Source: Bacteroides propionicigenes
GTDB taxonomy: Bacteria; Bacteroidota; Bacteroidia; Bacteroidales; Bacteroidaceae
Reading direction: 5' to 3'
Assembly (NCBI RefSeq): GCF_018390535.1
Contig: NZ_JAHBBW010000005.1
Span: forward strand, 248,001 to 312,000
Length of the DNA stretch: 64,000 bases
The translations under genes were made by a program, and so were the position numbers. Under the pieces are notes generated by a model. It was not told the origin of the DNA and made no database searches. It worked only from the letters and a program-made list of their open reading frames with translations. Below are positions 54,801 through 62,740 of this stretch, in pieces; the first letter of the stretch is position 1; every line of letters starts with the position of its first letter.

Positions 54801-56438
54801 GGCGGCCAGTTGCCGGGATTCAAAGTAGACCAAGTGATTGCCCGCACGCGCCACTCCATTCCGGGCATTTCATTGATTTCTCCCCCGCCCCACCACGACA
54901 TCTATTCCATCGAAGACCTGGCACAGCTTATCTTCGACCTGAAGAACGTCAACCCTAAAGCCAAAATCAGCGTGAAGCTGGTAGCCGAAAGCGGTGTGGG
55001 AACTATCGCCGCAGGCGTGGCGAAAGCCAAAGCCGACCTTATCGTCATCTCCGGCGCCGAAGGAGGTACAGGCGCGTCACCCGCAAGTTCCATCCGATAT
55101 GCCGGCATCTCGCCCGAACTCGGACTGAGCGAGACGCAACAGACACTGGTACTGAACGGGCTGCGCGGGCAAGTGCTGTTGCAAGTGGACGGACAACTGA
55201 AAACCGGACGCGACGTAGTGCTCATGGCTATGCTCGGTGCGGAAGAATACGGTTTCGCCACCGCTGCCCTCATCGTATTGGGATGCGTGATGATGCGCAA
55301 ATGCAACCAGAACACTTGTCCCGTAGGTGTAGCCACCCAGAACCCGGAACTGCGCAAACGTTTCATCGGGCGCAGCGAATACCTTGTGAACTACTTCACC
55401 TTCCTTGCCCGCGAAGTACGCGAGTATCTGGCAGAGATTGGAGTGGAAAAGCTGGACGACATCATCGGGCGTACCGACCTCATCCTCCGCAAACCGGATG
55501 ACGGCATCAAGAAGCATCAACTCATCAGCTTCGACAAAATACTGGCACGTGTGGACAACGGAGCTGCCATCCGCCACATCATAGACCAGCAACACGGCAT
55601 CGACCACGTAAAAGACGTGGAAATGCTGAATGCCGCCGCCAATGCCGTAAACGAACAGAAGGAAGTTTCCCTTGAATATACCATTGCCAACACCGACCGC
55701 GCCTGCGGTGCGATGCTCTCCGGCGCTATCGCCGCCAAGTACGGCGCCAAAGGCCTGCCCGAACATACACTGAACGTCAAGTTCAAAGGTTCTGCCGGAC
55801 AGAGTTTCGGAGCATTCCTCGTACCGGGTGTCAACTTCAAGCTGGAAGGTGAGGCCAATGACTATCTGGGCAAAGGACTGAGTGGCGGACGCATCGCCGT
55901 GCTGCCCCCTGTGCGCAGCAACTTCGAGGCTGAGAAGAACACAATTGCCGGAAACACCCTTCTGTATGGCGCAACCGGCGGTGAAGTATATATCAACGGT
56001 CGCGTAGGCGAACGCTTTGCCGTCCGCAACTCCGGTGCAATAGCCGTTGTAGAGGGCGTGGGTGACCATTGCTGCGAGTACATGACCGGCGGACGTGTGG
56101 TAGTGCTCGGACAGACGGGACGTAACTTTGCCGCAGGTATGTCCGGCGGTGTGGCCTACGTCTGGAACAAAGACGGCAACTTCGACTACTTCTGTAACAT
56201 GGAGATGGTGGAACTAAGCCTCATCGAAGAAGCCTCGTACCGCAAGGAACTGCACGAACTCATCCGCCAGCACTATCTCTACACCGGTTCCAAACTGGCA
56301 CGCATCCTACTCGATGACTGGACGCACTACGTAGACGAGTTTATCCAAGTAGTCCCTATCGAGTACAAGAAAGTGCTGCAAGAGGAACAGATGAAGAAGC
56401 TGCAACAGAAGATTGCGGATATGCAGAGAGACTATTAA
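51879..56438 (+). CDS. gltB: Glutamate synthase large (alpha) subunit
   Basis: GOGAT converts glutamine and 2-oxoglutarate to two glutamate. The 1519-residue protein has an N-terminal amidotransferase domain with nucleophile Cys35 (HDACGVGML), implying a 34-residue propeptide. Then come a central domain, the FMN-binding synthase domain (EGGEDAARFGTEMRSAIKQVASGRFGV; ISGAEGGTGASPASS) and the 3Fe-4S cluster cysteines C1136, C1142 and C1147 (GCVMMRKCNQNTCPVGVAT). A glutamine-rich helical gxGxG domain (GGRVVVLGQTGRNFAAGMSGG) ends it. Normal length. gltD follows after 33 bp, so both are one operon. Confidence 0.97.
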   Translation: MEKKELFNNETKEQPAQRQPMQLGLYDAANEHDACGVGMLVNIHGGKSHELVESALKVLENMRHRGAEGADNKTGDGAGIMLQIPHEFILLQGIPVPEKGKYGTGLLFLPKDEKDRAAILSIIIEEIEKEGLTLMHLRNVPTCPEILGEAALANEPDIKQIFITGFTDSETADRRLYIIRKRIENKVRRSDIAAREDFYIVSLSTKNIIYKGMLSSLQLRNYFPDLTNNYFTSGLALVHSRFSTNTFPTWGLAQPFRLLAHNGEINTIRGNRGWMEARESVLSSPALGDIKELRPIIQPNMSDSASLDNVLEFLVMSGLSLPHAMAMLVPESFNEKNPISEDLKAFYEYHSILMEPWDGPAALLFSDGRYAGGMLDRNGLRPARYLITHNDIMVVASEVGVMDFEPGDIKEKGRLQPGKILLIDTEKGEIYYDGELKKQLAEAKPYRTWLANNRIELNELKSGRKVPHSVDNYNSMLRTFGFSKEDVEKIILPMASNGAEPVSAMGNDTPLAVLSDKPQLLYNYFRQQFAQVTNPPIDPIREELVMSLTEYIGAVGMNILTPNESHCKMVRLNHPILTNAQLDILCNIRYKGFKTVKLPMLFEVSKGRAGLQEALDRLCKEAEASVTEGVNYIILTDRNVDAVHAAIPSLLAVSAVHHHLISVGKRVQTALVVESGEIREVMHAALLLGFGASALNPYMAFAVLDELVAKKEIQLNYATAEKNYIKAICKGLFKIMSKMGISTIRSYRGAKIFEAVGLSEELSNAYFGGLKSTIGGIRLDEVARDAITFHDEGEAMKKEEARMKNGGGEAPLLPNKGLYAYRKDGEKHAWNPETISALQIATRLGSYKKFKEFTRLVDEKERPIFLRDFLDFHHSPISIDKVEPVESILKRFVTGAMSFGAISQEAHEAMAVAMNKLHGRSNTGEGGEDAARFGTEMRSAIKQVASGRFGVTTEYLVNADEIQIKVAQGAKPGEGGQLPGFKVDQVIARTRHSIPGISLISPPPHHDIYSIEDLAQLIFDLKNVNPKAKISVKLVAESGVGTIAAGVAKAKADLIVISGAEGGTGASPASSIRYAGISPELGLSETQQTLVLNGLRGQVLLQVDGQLKTGRDVVLMAMLGAEEYGFATAALIVLGCVMMRKCNQNTCPVGVATQNPELRKRFIGRSEYLVNYFTFLAREVREYLAEIGVEKLDDIIGRTDLILRKPDDGIKKHQLISFDKILARVDNGAAIRHIIDQQHGIDHVKDVEMLNAAANAVNEQKEVSLEYTIANTDRACGAMLSGAIAAKYGAKGLPEHTLNVKFKGSAGQSFGAFLVPGVNFKLEGEANDYLGKGLSGGRIAVLPPVRSNFEAEKNTIAGNTLLYGATGGEVYINGRVGERFAVRNSGAIAVVEGVGDHCCEYMTGGRVVVLGQTGRNFAAGMSGGVAYVWNKDGNFDYFCNMEMVELSLIEEASYRKELHELIRQHYLYTGSKLARILLDDWTHYVDEFIQVVPIEYKKVLQEEQMKKLQQKIADMQRDY

Positions 56439-56471
56439 CTTTCAACTATCAACTTTCAACTACCAAAGACC

Positions 56472-57812
56472 ATGGGTGATTCAAAAGCATTCTTAAATAT
56501 CCCCCGCCAAGAAGCGGGCTACCGTCCGATACACGAACGTATCACAGATTTCAGTCAGGTGGAACAGACGCTGAACAGTCACGACCGCAAGCTCCAAGCC
56601 TCACGCTGCATGGAGTGCGGCGTACCTTTTTGCCATTGGGCGTGTCCGTTGGGCAACAAGCAACCGGAGTTTCAAGACGCACTCTGCAAAGGAAAATGGC
56701 GCGAAGCCTACCAAGTACTGAACGAAACGAACGATTTCCCTGAATTTACGGGACGTATCTGCCCCGCACTTTGTGAGAAGTCGTGCGTGCTGAAGCTCTC
56801 CTGCGACGCTCCCGTAACCATCCGCGAGAATGAGGCAGCCATTGCCGAAGCCGCTTTTCGCGAGGGTTACATCGTGCCTGTCCGCCCCGAACGCAATGGC
56901 AAGAAAGTAGCCGTCGTCGGTGCAGGGCCTGCCGGGCTAAGCGTTGCCGCACGGCTGAATGCCTGTGGCTACGAAGTCACGATATTCGATTCCAAACCGA
57001 TGCCGGGCGGACTGCTTCGCTACGGTATTCCCAACTTCAAACTACCCAAGGAAGTAATAGACCGCCGCATGGATGTGCTGAAAGCCGAAGGTATCCGGTT
57101 TGAAATGGGCGTCCGCATCGATATGCAGAAGCTGCCCGCAGGCTTCGACGCTTACGCCGTCTGCACAGGCACACCCACCGCCCGCGACCTCGCCATCCCC
57201 GGCCGTGAACTGAAAGGTATCTACTTTGCCCTCGATATGCTGGCGCAACAGAACCGCATCCTCGACGGAGAGACATTCCTGAAAGAACAGCTTGTCAATG
57301 CCCGTGGCAAGCGGGTGCTCGTCATTGGCGGCGGCGACACAGGCTCGGACTGCATCGGCACGAGCATCCGCCAGGGAGCCGCGAGCGTGACGCAAATAGA
57401 AATTATGCCGCAGCCACCCGTAGGACACAATGACGCTACGCCCTGGCCGCAATGGCCCGTTGTCCTGAAAACCACTTCCAGCCACGAAGAAGGATGCACA
57501 CGCCGCTGGTCATTGGCATCCAACAGATTCATCGGCAAGAACGGAAAGGTTTGCGGCGTGGAAGTGGAAGAAGTGGAATGGCTTCCGGCAAAAGACGGCG
57601 GCCGCCCCACCATGAAACCTACGGGTAAGAAAGAAGTCATCGAAACCGATATGGTACTGTTGGCTATGGGCTTCCTCAAACCGGAACAGCCAACGCTGGC
57701 AGAGAATGTATTCGTGGCGGGAGATGCCGCCAATGGTGCAAGTCTCGTAGTACGTGCACTGGCTGACGGTCGTAAAGTGGCCCGGCAGATTGACCAATAC
57801 TTCAACCGGTAG
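56472..57812 (+). CDS. gltD: Glutamate synthase small (beta) subunit
   Basis: GltD passes electrons from NAD(P)H through FAD and 4Fe-4S clusters to GltB. The 446-residue protein has N-terminal cysteine clusters (CMECGVPFCHWACPLGN; RICPALCEKSC), an FAD site (VVGAGPAGLSVAARL) and an NAD(P) site (VLVIGGGDTGSDCIG), ending with the conserved VFVAGDAANGASLVVRALADGR. A short direct repeat precedes the ATG. A six-unit 22-bp array follows its stop. Confidence 0.96.
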   Translation: MGDSKAFLNIPRQEAGYRPIHERITDFSQVEQTLNSHDRKLQASRCMECGVPFCHWACPLGNKQPEFQDALCKGKWREAYQVLNETNDFPEFTGRICPALCEKSCVLKLSCDAPVTIRENEAAIAEAAFREGYIVPVRPERNGKKVAVVGAGPAGLSVAARLNACGYEVTIFDSKPMPGGLLRYGIPNFKLPKEVIDRRMDVLKAEGIRFEMGVRIDMQKLPAGFDAYAVCTGTPTARDLAIPGRELKGIYFALDMLAQQNRILDGETFLKEQLVNARGKRVLVIGGGDTGSDCIGTSIRQGAASVTQIEIMPQPPVGHNDATPWPQWPVVLKTTSSHEEGCTRRWSLASNRFIGKNGKVCGVEVEEVEWLPAKDGGRPTMKPTGKKEVIETDMVLLAMGFLKPEQPTLAENVFVAGDAANGASLVVRALADGRKVARQIDQYFNR

Positions 57813-57830
57813 TTTTGCGGCAACGAAAAA

Positions 57831-57962
57831 AGTTTCAAAGGGGAAAACTAAAAGTTTCACCGCATGAAACTTTCTGTTCCACCGCATGAAACTCTCTGTT
57901 CCAACGCATGAAACTCTCTGTTCCAACGCTTGAAACAATTCGTTCCCTGTGGTGAAACTGCC
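57831..57962. repeat. Periodic array D (GTTTC...GAAAC, 6 x 22 bp)
   Basis: Six units of exactly 22 bp at 57831, 57853, 57875, 57897, 57919 and 57941. The core is GTTYCAMCGCATGAAAC with tail TCTCTGTTCC; units 3 and 4 differ at one position, outer units diverge. A possible degenerate unit (57809-57830) begins within the gltD stop codon. Not a CRISPR: there are no unique spacers. Confidence 0.88.
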
Positions 57963-57998
57963 GACCTTACCCGATATAACTAACATCATCCAATAAAT

Positions 57999-58108
57999 AA
58001 ATGTGCATAATTAGTTTATACTATCTGTCATTCAGAGCGTAGCGAAGAATCTATTCTCTGTGTATACATCAAGAGAGTAGATTCTTCGCTACGCTCTGAA
58101 TGACAGAT
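57999..58108. repeat. Palindromic repeat element, copy 2
   Basis: Arms 58023-58059 and 58072-58108 are 37 bp with one mismatch and a 12-nt spacer. 57999-58019 is identical in reverse complement to 11241-11261 by the first copy, and a diverged version appears on the other side (about 58117-58142). So the mobile unit is about 140 bp with terminal inverted sequence. It lies between gltD and asnB together with array D; the 355-bp gap 57813-58167 shows nothing else. Confidence 0.85.
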
Positions 58109-58167
58109 GCTCTTGATATAAACTAAATTTCAACACTTACTTATCAACTTCTAAAACATCTACAACC

Positions 58168-59916
58168 ATGTGTGGAATAACAGGTATTTTCAACATAAAG
58201 TCCCAGACTCCGGAACTCCGAAGCAAAGCCTTGAAAATGGCACAGAAAATCCGCCATCGCGGACCGGACTGGAGCGGCATTTACGTAGGCGGCTCCGCAA
58301 TCTTGGCGCACGAGCGTCTTTCTATCGTCGACCCTCAGTCCGGCGGGCAACCTCTCTACTCGCCCGGCCGCAAGCAAATCCTTGCCGTCAACGGTGAGAT
58401 ATACAACCATCGCGACATCCGTGCGCGTTATGCCGGAAAGTACGCCTTTCAGACAGGTTCGGACTGCGAAGTCATCCTCGCCCTCTACAAAGACAAGGGC
58501 ATCCGTTTCCTCGAAGAACTGAACGGTATCTTCGCCTTTGCCCTCTACGATGAAGAGACGGATGATTACCTCATAGCCCGCGACCCTATCGGAGTGATAC
58601 CTCTCTATATAGGCCGCGACAAGGAAGGCCGCATCTACTTCGGCAGCGAACTGAAAGCCCTCGAAGGCTTCTGCGACGAGTACGAGCCTTTCCTGCCCGG
58701 ACACTATTACCGGGGACGCGAAGGTAAAATGCACCGTTGGTACACCCGCGACTGGATGCACTACAGTGCCGTAAAAGACAACTACAACACTAATTTCCCT
58801 GACATCAACTCTACGACGCTAAAGGTCAACTCTGCATCCGTAAACGTCAATACTGCAACCTACCAAGCTCAAGTCTCTGACGTACACGATGCACTCGAAG
58901 CCGCCGTGCAACGCCAACTGATGTCGGACGTGCCCTACGGTGTGTTGCTGTCCGGAGGGCTGGACTCTTCCGTAATCTCGGCCATCGCCAAGAAATACGC
59001 AGGCAAGCGTATCGAGACAGACAATAAATCAGATGCATGGTGGCCTCAACTCCACTCCTTTGCAGTAGGCTTGAAAGGCGCTCCCGACCTCATCAAAGCA
59101 CGTGAAGTGGCGCAATACATCGGCACTATCCACCACGAAATCAATTATACCATTCAGGAAGGGCTGGACGCCATTCGCGATGTTATCTACTTCATCGAGA
59201 CCTACGACGTAACCACCGTCCGTGCATCCACCCCGATGTACTTGCTGGCGCGTGTCATCAAGAGCATGGGCATCAAGATGGTGCTTAGCGGTGAAGGTGC
59301 GGACGAAGTATTCGGCGGTTACCTATACTTCCACAAAGCGCCTACGCCGCAAGCCTTCCATGAGGAAACGGTGCGCAAGCTCTCCAAACTGCACCTCTAC
59401 GACTGCCTGCGCGCCAACAAGAGCCTTGCCGCTTGGGGGGTGGAAGGACGCGTCCCGTTCCTCGACAAAGAGTTTCTGGATGTAGCCATGCGGCTGAACC
59501 CTGCCACGAAGATGTGTCCCGGCAAGGAGATTGAAAAGAAAGTGGTTCGCGAAGCCTTTGCGGACATACTGCCCGAAAGCGTTGCATGGCGTCAGAAGGA
59601 ACAGTTCTCCGATGGTGTGGGTTATAATTGGATTGACACATTAAAAGCCGTCACCGCCGCTGCCGTCAGTGATGAACAGATGGCAGCGGCAGCAGAACGC
59701 TTCCCTATCAACACGCCCATGAACAAGGAAGAATATTACTATCGTAGCATCTTTGAGGAGCACTTCCCCAGCAAGAGTGCCGCCCGCAGCGTGCCCAGCG
59801 TGCCGAGTATAGCCTGTTCCACCGCCGAAGCATTGGCATGGGATGCCTCGTTTCAAGGGAAGAACGACCCCAGCGGACGCGCCGTTGCCGGTGTGCACGA
59901 GGAGGCATATCAGTAA
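58168..59916 (+). CDS. asnB: Asparagine synthase (glutamine-hydrolysing)
   Basis: AsnB forms asparagine from aspartate, glutamine and ATP. The 582-residue protein has Cys2 as nucleophile (MCGITGIF), KIRHRGPDWSG and NGEIYNH in the amidotransferase half. The synthetase half has the PP-loop VLLSGGLDSSVISAI near 267-281 and the SGEGADEVFGGY motif near 373-384. A low-complexity stretch (about 216-245, NSTTLKVNSASVNVNTATY) sits between the halves and looks like a lineage-specific insert. It completes a group of glutamine-dependent enzymes. Confidence 0.95.
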   Translation: MCGITGIFNIKSQTPELRSKALKMAQKIRHRGPDWSGIYVGGSAILAHERLSIVDPQSGGQPLYSPGRKQILAVNGEIYNHRDIRARYAGKYAFQTGSDCEVILALYKDKGIRFLEELNGIFAFALYDEETDDYLIARDPIGVIPLYIGRDKEGRIYFGSELKALEGFCDEYEPFLPGHYYRGREGKMHRWYTRDWMHYSAVKDNYNTNFPDINSTTLKVNSASVNVNTATYQAQVSDVHDALEAAVQRQLMSDVPYGVLLSGGLDSSVISAIAKKYAGKRIETDNKSDAWWPQLHSFAVGLKGAPDLIKAREVAQYIGTIHHEINYTIQEGLDAIRDVIYFIETYDVTTVRASTPMYLLARVIKSMGIKMVLSGEGADEVFGGYLYFHKAPTPQAFHEETVRKLSKLHLYDCLRANKSLAAWGVEGRVPFLDKEFLDVAMRLNPATKMCPGKEIEKKVVREAFADILPESVAWRQKEQFSDGVGYNWIDTLKAVTAAAVSDEQMAAAAERFPINTPMNKEEYYYRSIFEEHFPSKSAARSVPSVPSIACSTAEALAWDASFQGKNDPSGRAVAGVHEEAYQ

Positions 59917-59925
59917 CCGCTCATT

Positions 59926-59982
59926 TTCAGGCACGGAGAGGAGAAAGAAAAATCTGCATCATCCGATATCATCGTGCCTGAA
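59926..59982. terminator. Hairpin after asnB
   Basis: Arms 59926-59935 and 59973-59982 (TTCAGGCACG and its complement, 10 bp) enclose 37 nt. The arm shares CAGGCACG with the hairpin after the RND operon. A T-run is absent, so terminator activity is uncertain. Confidence 0.45.
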
Positions 59983-59989
59983 ATAATCA

Positions 59990-59997
59990 TATCTTTG
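59990..59997 (+). promoter_or_regulatory. -7 box of the DUF3267 gene
   Basis: TATCTTTG, 30 bp before the ATG at 60028. Confidence 0.5.
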
Positions 59998-60027
59998 TCC
60001 GCTGAAACATCTTAAAGCCCGCAAATC

Positions 60028-60666
60028 ATGGAACAAAAAGAACGGGAACTAACCCCCGCGGAACAAAAACGGAGAGAGAACTTTGAAGCAGTATGTATCG
60101 AAATGGAACAGAAAGGATACGAAAGGCATAATCTGACAGTCGGTCTGTTGGCTGCCAACATATGGGGCGTGGTAGTTACACTGCCCTTTGTGGCTTTCTT
60201 TACGATGCTCTTCATCCAACATGGCGGATTGATTAACTTTGAGAATACGGCAGAACAACGGCTTTCGGTGTTTCTATTTTGCCCCGCGATGCTCTTTCTT
60301 ATCGTGGTTCATGAGCTTATCCACGGATTGTTCTTCGGGCTTGCCGCCAAAGAGCATTTCCGTGCCATCAGCTTCGGCGTGGTGTGGAAAGCATTAACTC
60401 CCTATTGTTCATGCTCCTCGGTGATGAGCAAATGGGGGTACATCATCGGAGCGGCCATGCCCACCGTTATCTTGGGCTTCCTTTTGGCATTCGCCGCAAT
60501 AGAGGCGGACAGCTTATTGTTGAAGTATCTCTCCCTGACAATGATTATTGCGGGCGGCGGCGATGTCCTCCTCATCTTGAAAATTCTTCTCCATTCCACC
60601 CGTGGAAAAGAGGCACTCTACATCGACCATCCTTATGAATGCGGGCTGGTGGTCTTTGAAAGATGA
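60028..60666 (+). CDS. DUF3267 integral membrane protein, M50-like metalloprotease candidate
   Basis: The 212-residue protein has a charged cytosolic N-terminus, helix TM1 (WGVVVTLPFVAFFTMLFI), TM2 carrying the zinc-type motif LIVVHELIHGLFFGLAAKEHF (HExxH near 92-96) and two more helices, with GAAMPTVILGFLLAF (compare the MPxxNxxxG motif of M50) and ending ECGLVVFER. The position of HExxH inside a membrane helix suggests a site-2-like protease, but no substrate is known and the family lacks a defined role. Confidence 0.78.
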   Translation: MEQKERELTPAEQKRRENFEAVCIEMEQKGYERHNLTVGLLAANIWGVVVTLPFVAFFTMLFIQHGGLINFENTAEQRLSVFLFCPAMLFLIVVHELIHGLFFGLAAKEHFRAISFGVVWKALTPYCSCSSVMSKWGYIIGAAMPTVILGFLLAFAAIEADSLLLKYLSLTMIIAGGGDVLLILKILLHSTRGKEALYIDHPYECGLVVFER

Positions 60667-60712
60667 CACAGAAACTTAACATTCTTTCCTACTTTATTTA
60701 TAACACAGGCAT

Positions 60713-60720
60713 TATCTTTG
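60713..60720 (+). promoter_or_regulatory. -7 box of the GDPD gene
   Basis: TATCTTTG directly before a hairpin-forming leader. Confidence 0.55.
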
Positions 60721-60753
60721 CGGGGTGATTAGGGACGTGTCCCCATCACCCCG
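60721..60753 (+). promoter_or_regulatory. Leader hairpin of the GDPD mRNA
   Basis: CGGGGTGAT (60721-60729) pairs with ATCACCCCG (60745-60753); inside, GGGA (60732-60735) pairs with TCCC (60740-60743). GC-rich and unlike the surroundings. If transcription starts about 7 nt after the -7 box, the hairpin is at the very 5' end of the mRNA and could stabilise it or act as a pause or regulatory site. Confidence 0.5.
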
Positions 60754-60774
60754 AACAGTTTAAATCATATTCAA

Positions 60775-61539
60775 ATGGAATTCAAAAACTTTATTCTTGC
60801 TTCCGCCTTGTTCCTTGCCGCTGTTGGCGGCATACAAGCGCAGTCCACCCAAGTCATTGCCCACCGTGGTTTCTGGAAGACCAACGGTTCGGCACAAAAC
60901 TCCATCGCCGCCTTGGTGAAAGCCGATTCCATAGGTTGCTACGGTTCCGAGTTCGATGTATGGCTCACCGCCGACAACCAACTGGTGGTGAACCACGACA
61001 GCACTTTCAAGGGGGTGAATATGCAGAATTCCACCGCACAACAGTGCACCGCCGTCATACTGGACAACGGAGAGCAACTCCCCACCCTGCGGCAATACTT
61101 GGAAAAGGCCGGACAACTGAAAACGCGCCTTATTCTGGAACTGAAATCCCACAAAACGCCCGAACGGGAAACACGTGCCGTAGAAAGTATCGTGAAGATG
61201 GTGGAAGAGATGGGATTGGAAGACCGCATGGAATACATCGCTTTCTCGCGACACGCCACCAAAGAATTTATCCGCCTTGCCCCCAAAGGCACTCCGGTAT
61301 ATTATCTGGAAGGAGACCTCTCTCCCAAAGAACTGAAAGAATGGGGATGCGCCGGACCCGACTATCACTTCAGCGTATTCAAGAAGCATCCCGAATGGAT
61401 TAAAGAATCCCACGACTTGGGCATGAAAGTAAATGCTTGGACCGTAAACGAAGCCAAAGACATGAAGTGGCTGATTGGTCACGGTGTAGATTTCATCACC
61501 ACCAACGAACCCGTAGAACTACAAGAAATATTACAGTAA
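60775..61539 (+). CDS. Secreted glycerophosphodiester phosphodiesterase
   Basis: The 254-residue protein has a signal peptide (cleavage after IQA, about residue 21) and GDPD-family motifs: VIAHRGFWK, SEFDVWLTADNQLVVNHDST (metal ligands), LILELKS and VNAWTVNEAKDMKWLIGHGVDFITTNEP. It hydrolyses glycerophosphodiesters from phospholipids to glycerol-3-phosphate and an alcohol in the periplasm. Normal length. A terminator hairpin follows. Confidence 0.92.
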   Translation: MEFKNFILASALFLAAVGGIQAQSTQVIAHRGFWKTNGSAQNSIAALVKADSIGCYGSEFDVWLTADNQLVVNHDSTFKGVNMQNSTAQQCTAVILDNGEQLPTLRQYLEKAGQLKTRLILELKSHKTPERETRAVESIVKMVEEMGLEDRMEYIAFSRHATKEFIRLAPKGTPVYYLEGDLSPKELKEWGCAGPDYHFSVFKKHPEWIKESHDLGMKVNAWTVNEAKDMKWLIGHGVDFITTNEPVELQEILQ

Positions 61540-61578
61540 AAGCATCAACTTACAATACATATAGAAAGCTATTACAGA

Positions 61579-61617
61579 AAAGCCGCTTCATTTTGAAAAC
61601 AATGAAGCGGCTTTCAT
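61579..61617 (+). terminator. Rho-independent terminator of the GDPD gene
   Basis: Perfect 14-bp stem (61579-61592 with 61601-61614), 8-nt loop, then a T-rich tail. Confidence 0.75.
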
Positions 61618-61747
61618 ATTTCAAAAAGGTAGTAATACACGAATAAAACAATCATTTTTATTATTTCCCTGCAAGAATACGAGAGCGTTACATTACAATC
61701 TTTACGAATATAACATTATATACTTTTAAATTGGAAGTGAAATCGTG

Positions 61748-61836
61748 TATATTTGCACTGAATGAAAGTTAGAATAGAAATAAATAGAAAACAGATACCA
61801 ATATAGATAAAGATTATCCAAAACGTCGTATATTTG
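61748..61836 (+). promoter_or_regulatory. Tandem -7 boxes upstream of dapF
   Basis: TATATTTG occurs at 61748-61755 and again at 61829-61836, each followed by GCA(C/G)TGAA, so the second seems a diverged copy of the first, 81 bp apart. The second is 50 bp before dapF and is likely the main promoter. The rest of the gap 61618-61885 shows no gene. Confidence 0.55.
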
Positions 61837-61885
61837 CAGTGAAATAAGACAAAAGGATATAACTAACCAACATAGTAAGTACAAA

Positions 61886-62740
61886 ATGACAAGAACCATA
61901 AAGTTTACCAAGATGCACGGCGCAGGAAACGACTACATATATGTAGACACTACCCGCTATCCTATCGAGAATCCGGAGAAGCTTTCGAAGAAATGGAGCG
62001 CACCGCATACGGGAATCGGCAGCGACGGTCTGGTACTTATAGGGCGTTCCGACAAAGCCGATTTCAGCATGCGCATTTTCAATGCGGACGGTTCTGAAGC
62101 CAAGATGTGCGGAAATGCCAGCCGGTGCATCGGCAAATACCTTTATGACTACAAGCTGACTTCCAAAACGGAAATCACACTCGACACCCTGTCCGGCATC
62201 AAGATTCTAAAACTGCACGTGACAGACGACAAGGTAGACACCGTAACCGTTGACATGGGTATTCCGTCTGAAGAACCCGTGAACTATGACGGCAAGGGGA
62301 GCAAGCCGATGAAAGAACATCCCATCGAAATAGACGGCATACGCTATACAGGTACTACCGTATCCATGGGAAACCCGCATCTGGTAATCTTCGTGAACGA
62401 CATAACGGAGATAGACCTCTCCTCCATCGGTCCCAAACTGGAGAATCATCCCCTCTTCCCCGACCGCATCAATGTGGAGTTTGCCCAAGTACTGGGAGAG
62501 GGAAAGATAAGGATGCGCGTATGGGAACGGGGTTCGGGCATCACCCAAGCCTGCGGAACAGGAGCCTGTGCTACAGCCGTAGCCGCTTTCCTCACAGGAC
62601 GCGCCGGAAGAAAATCAATCATCATCATGGATGGAGGAGCACTCACCATTGAATGGGATGTAGCCACCAAGCACATCTTTATGACGGGAGGGGCAAGTAA
62701 GGTCTTCGAGGGAGAAATGGAGAGGAATGAAGAATTATGA
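61886..62740 (+). CDS. dapF: Diaminopimelate epimerase
   Basis: DapF interconverts LL- and meso-diaminopimelate for lysine and peptidoglycan. The 284-residue protein has [13 protein letters not shown] at the start, the first catalytic Cys in [13 protein letters not shown] and the second in [19 protein letters not shown]. Length and motifs are normal. The last residues (MERNEEL) coincide with a GAATGAAGAATTATGA repeat spanning the stop codon. dapL follows 85 bp on, so these two form an operon. Confidence 0.96.
   Translation: MTRTIKFTKMHGAGNDYIYVDTTRYPIENPEKLSKKWSAPHTGIGSDGLVLIGRSDKADFSMRIFNADGSEAKMCGNASRCIGKYLYDYKLTSKTEITLDTLSGIKILKLHVTDDKVDTVTVDMGIPSEEPVNYDGKGSKPMKEHPIEIDGIRYTGTTVSMGNPHLVIFVNDITEIDLSSIGPKLENHPLFPDRINVEFAQVLGEGKIRMRVWERGSGITQACGTGACATAVAAFLTGRAGRKSIIIMDGGALTIEWDVATKHIFMTGGASKVFEGEMERNEEL

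Noticed and set aside
55077..56069. Minus-strand ORF of 330 codons opposite gltB
   Set aside because: Antisense to conserved GltB motifs; no start context or known fold.
57831..57962. CRISPR array
   Set aside because: Units are contiguous 22-bp repeats without unique spacers, and no cas genes are present. The same holds for the arrays at 19842 and 49557.
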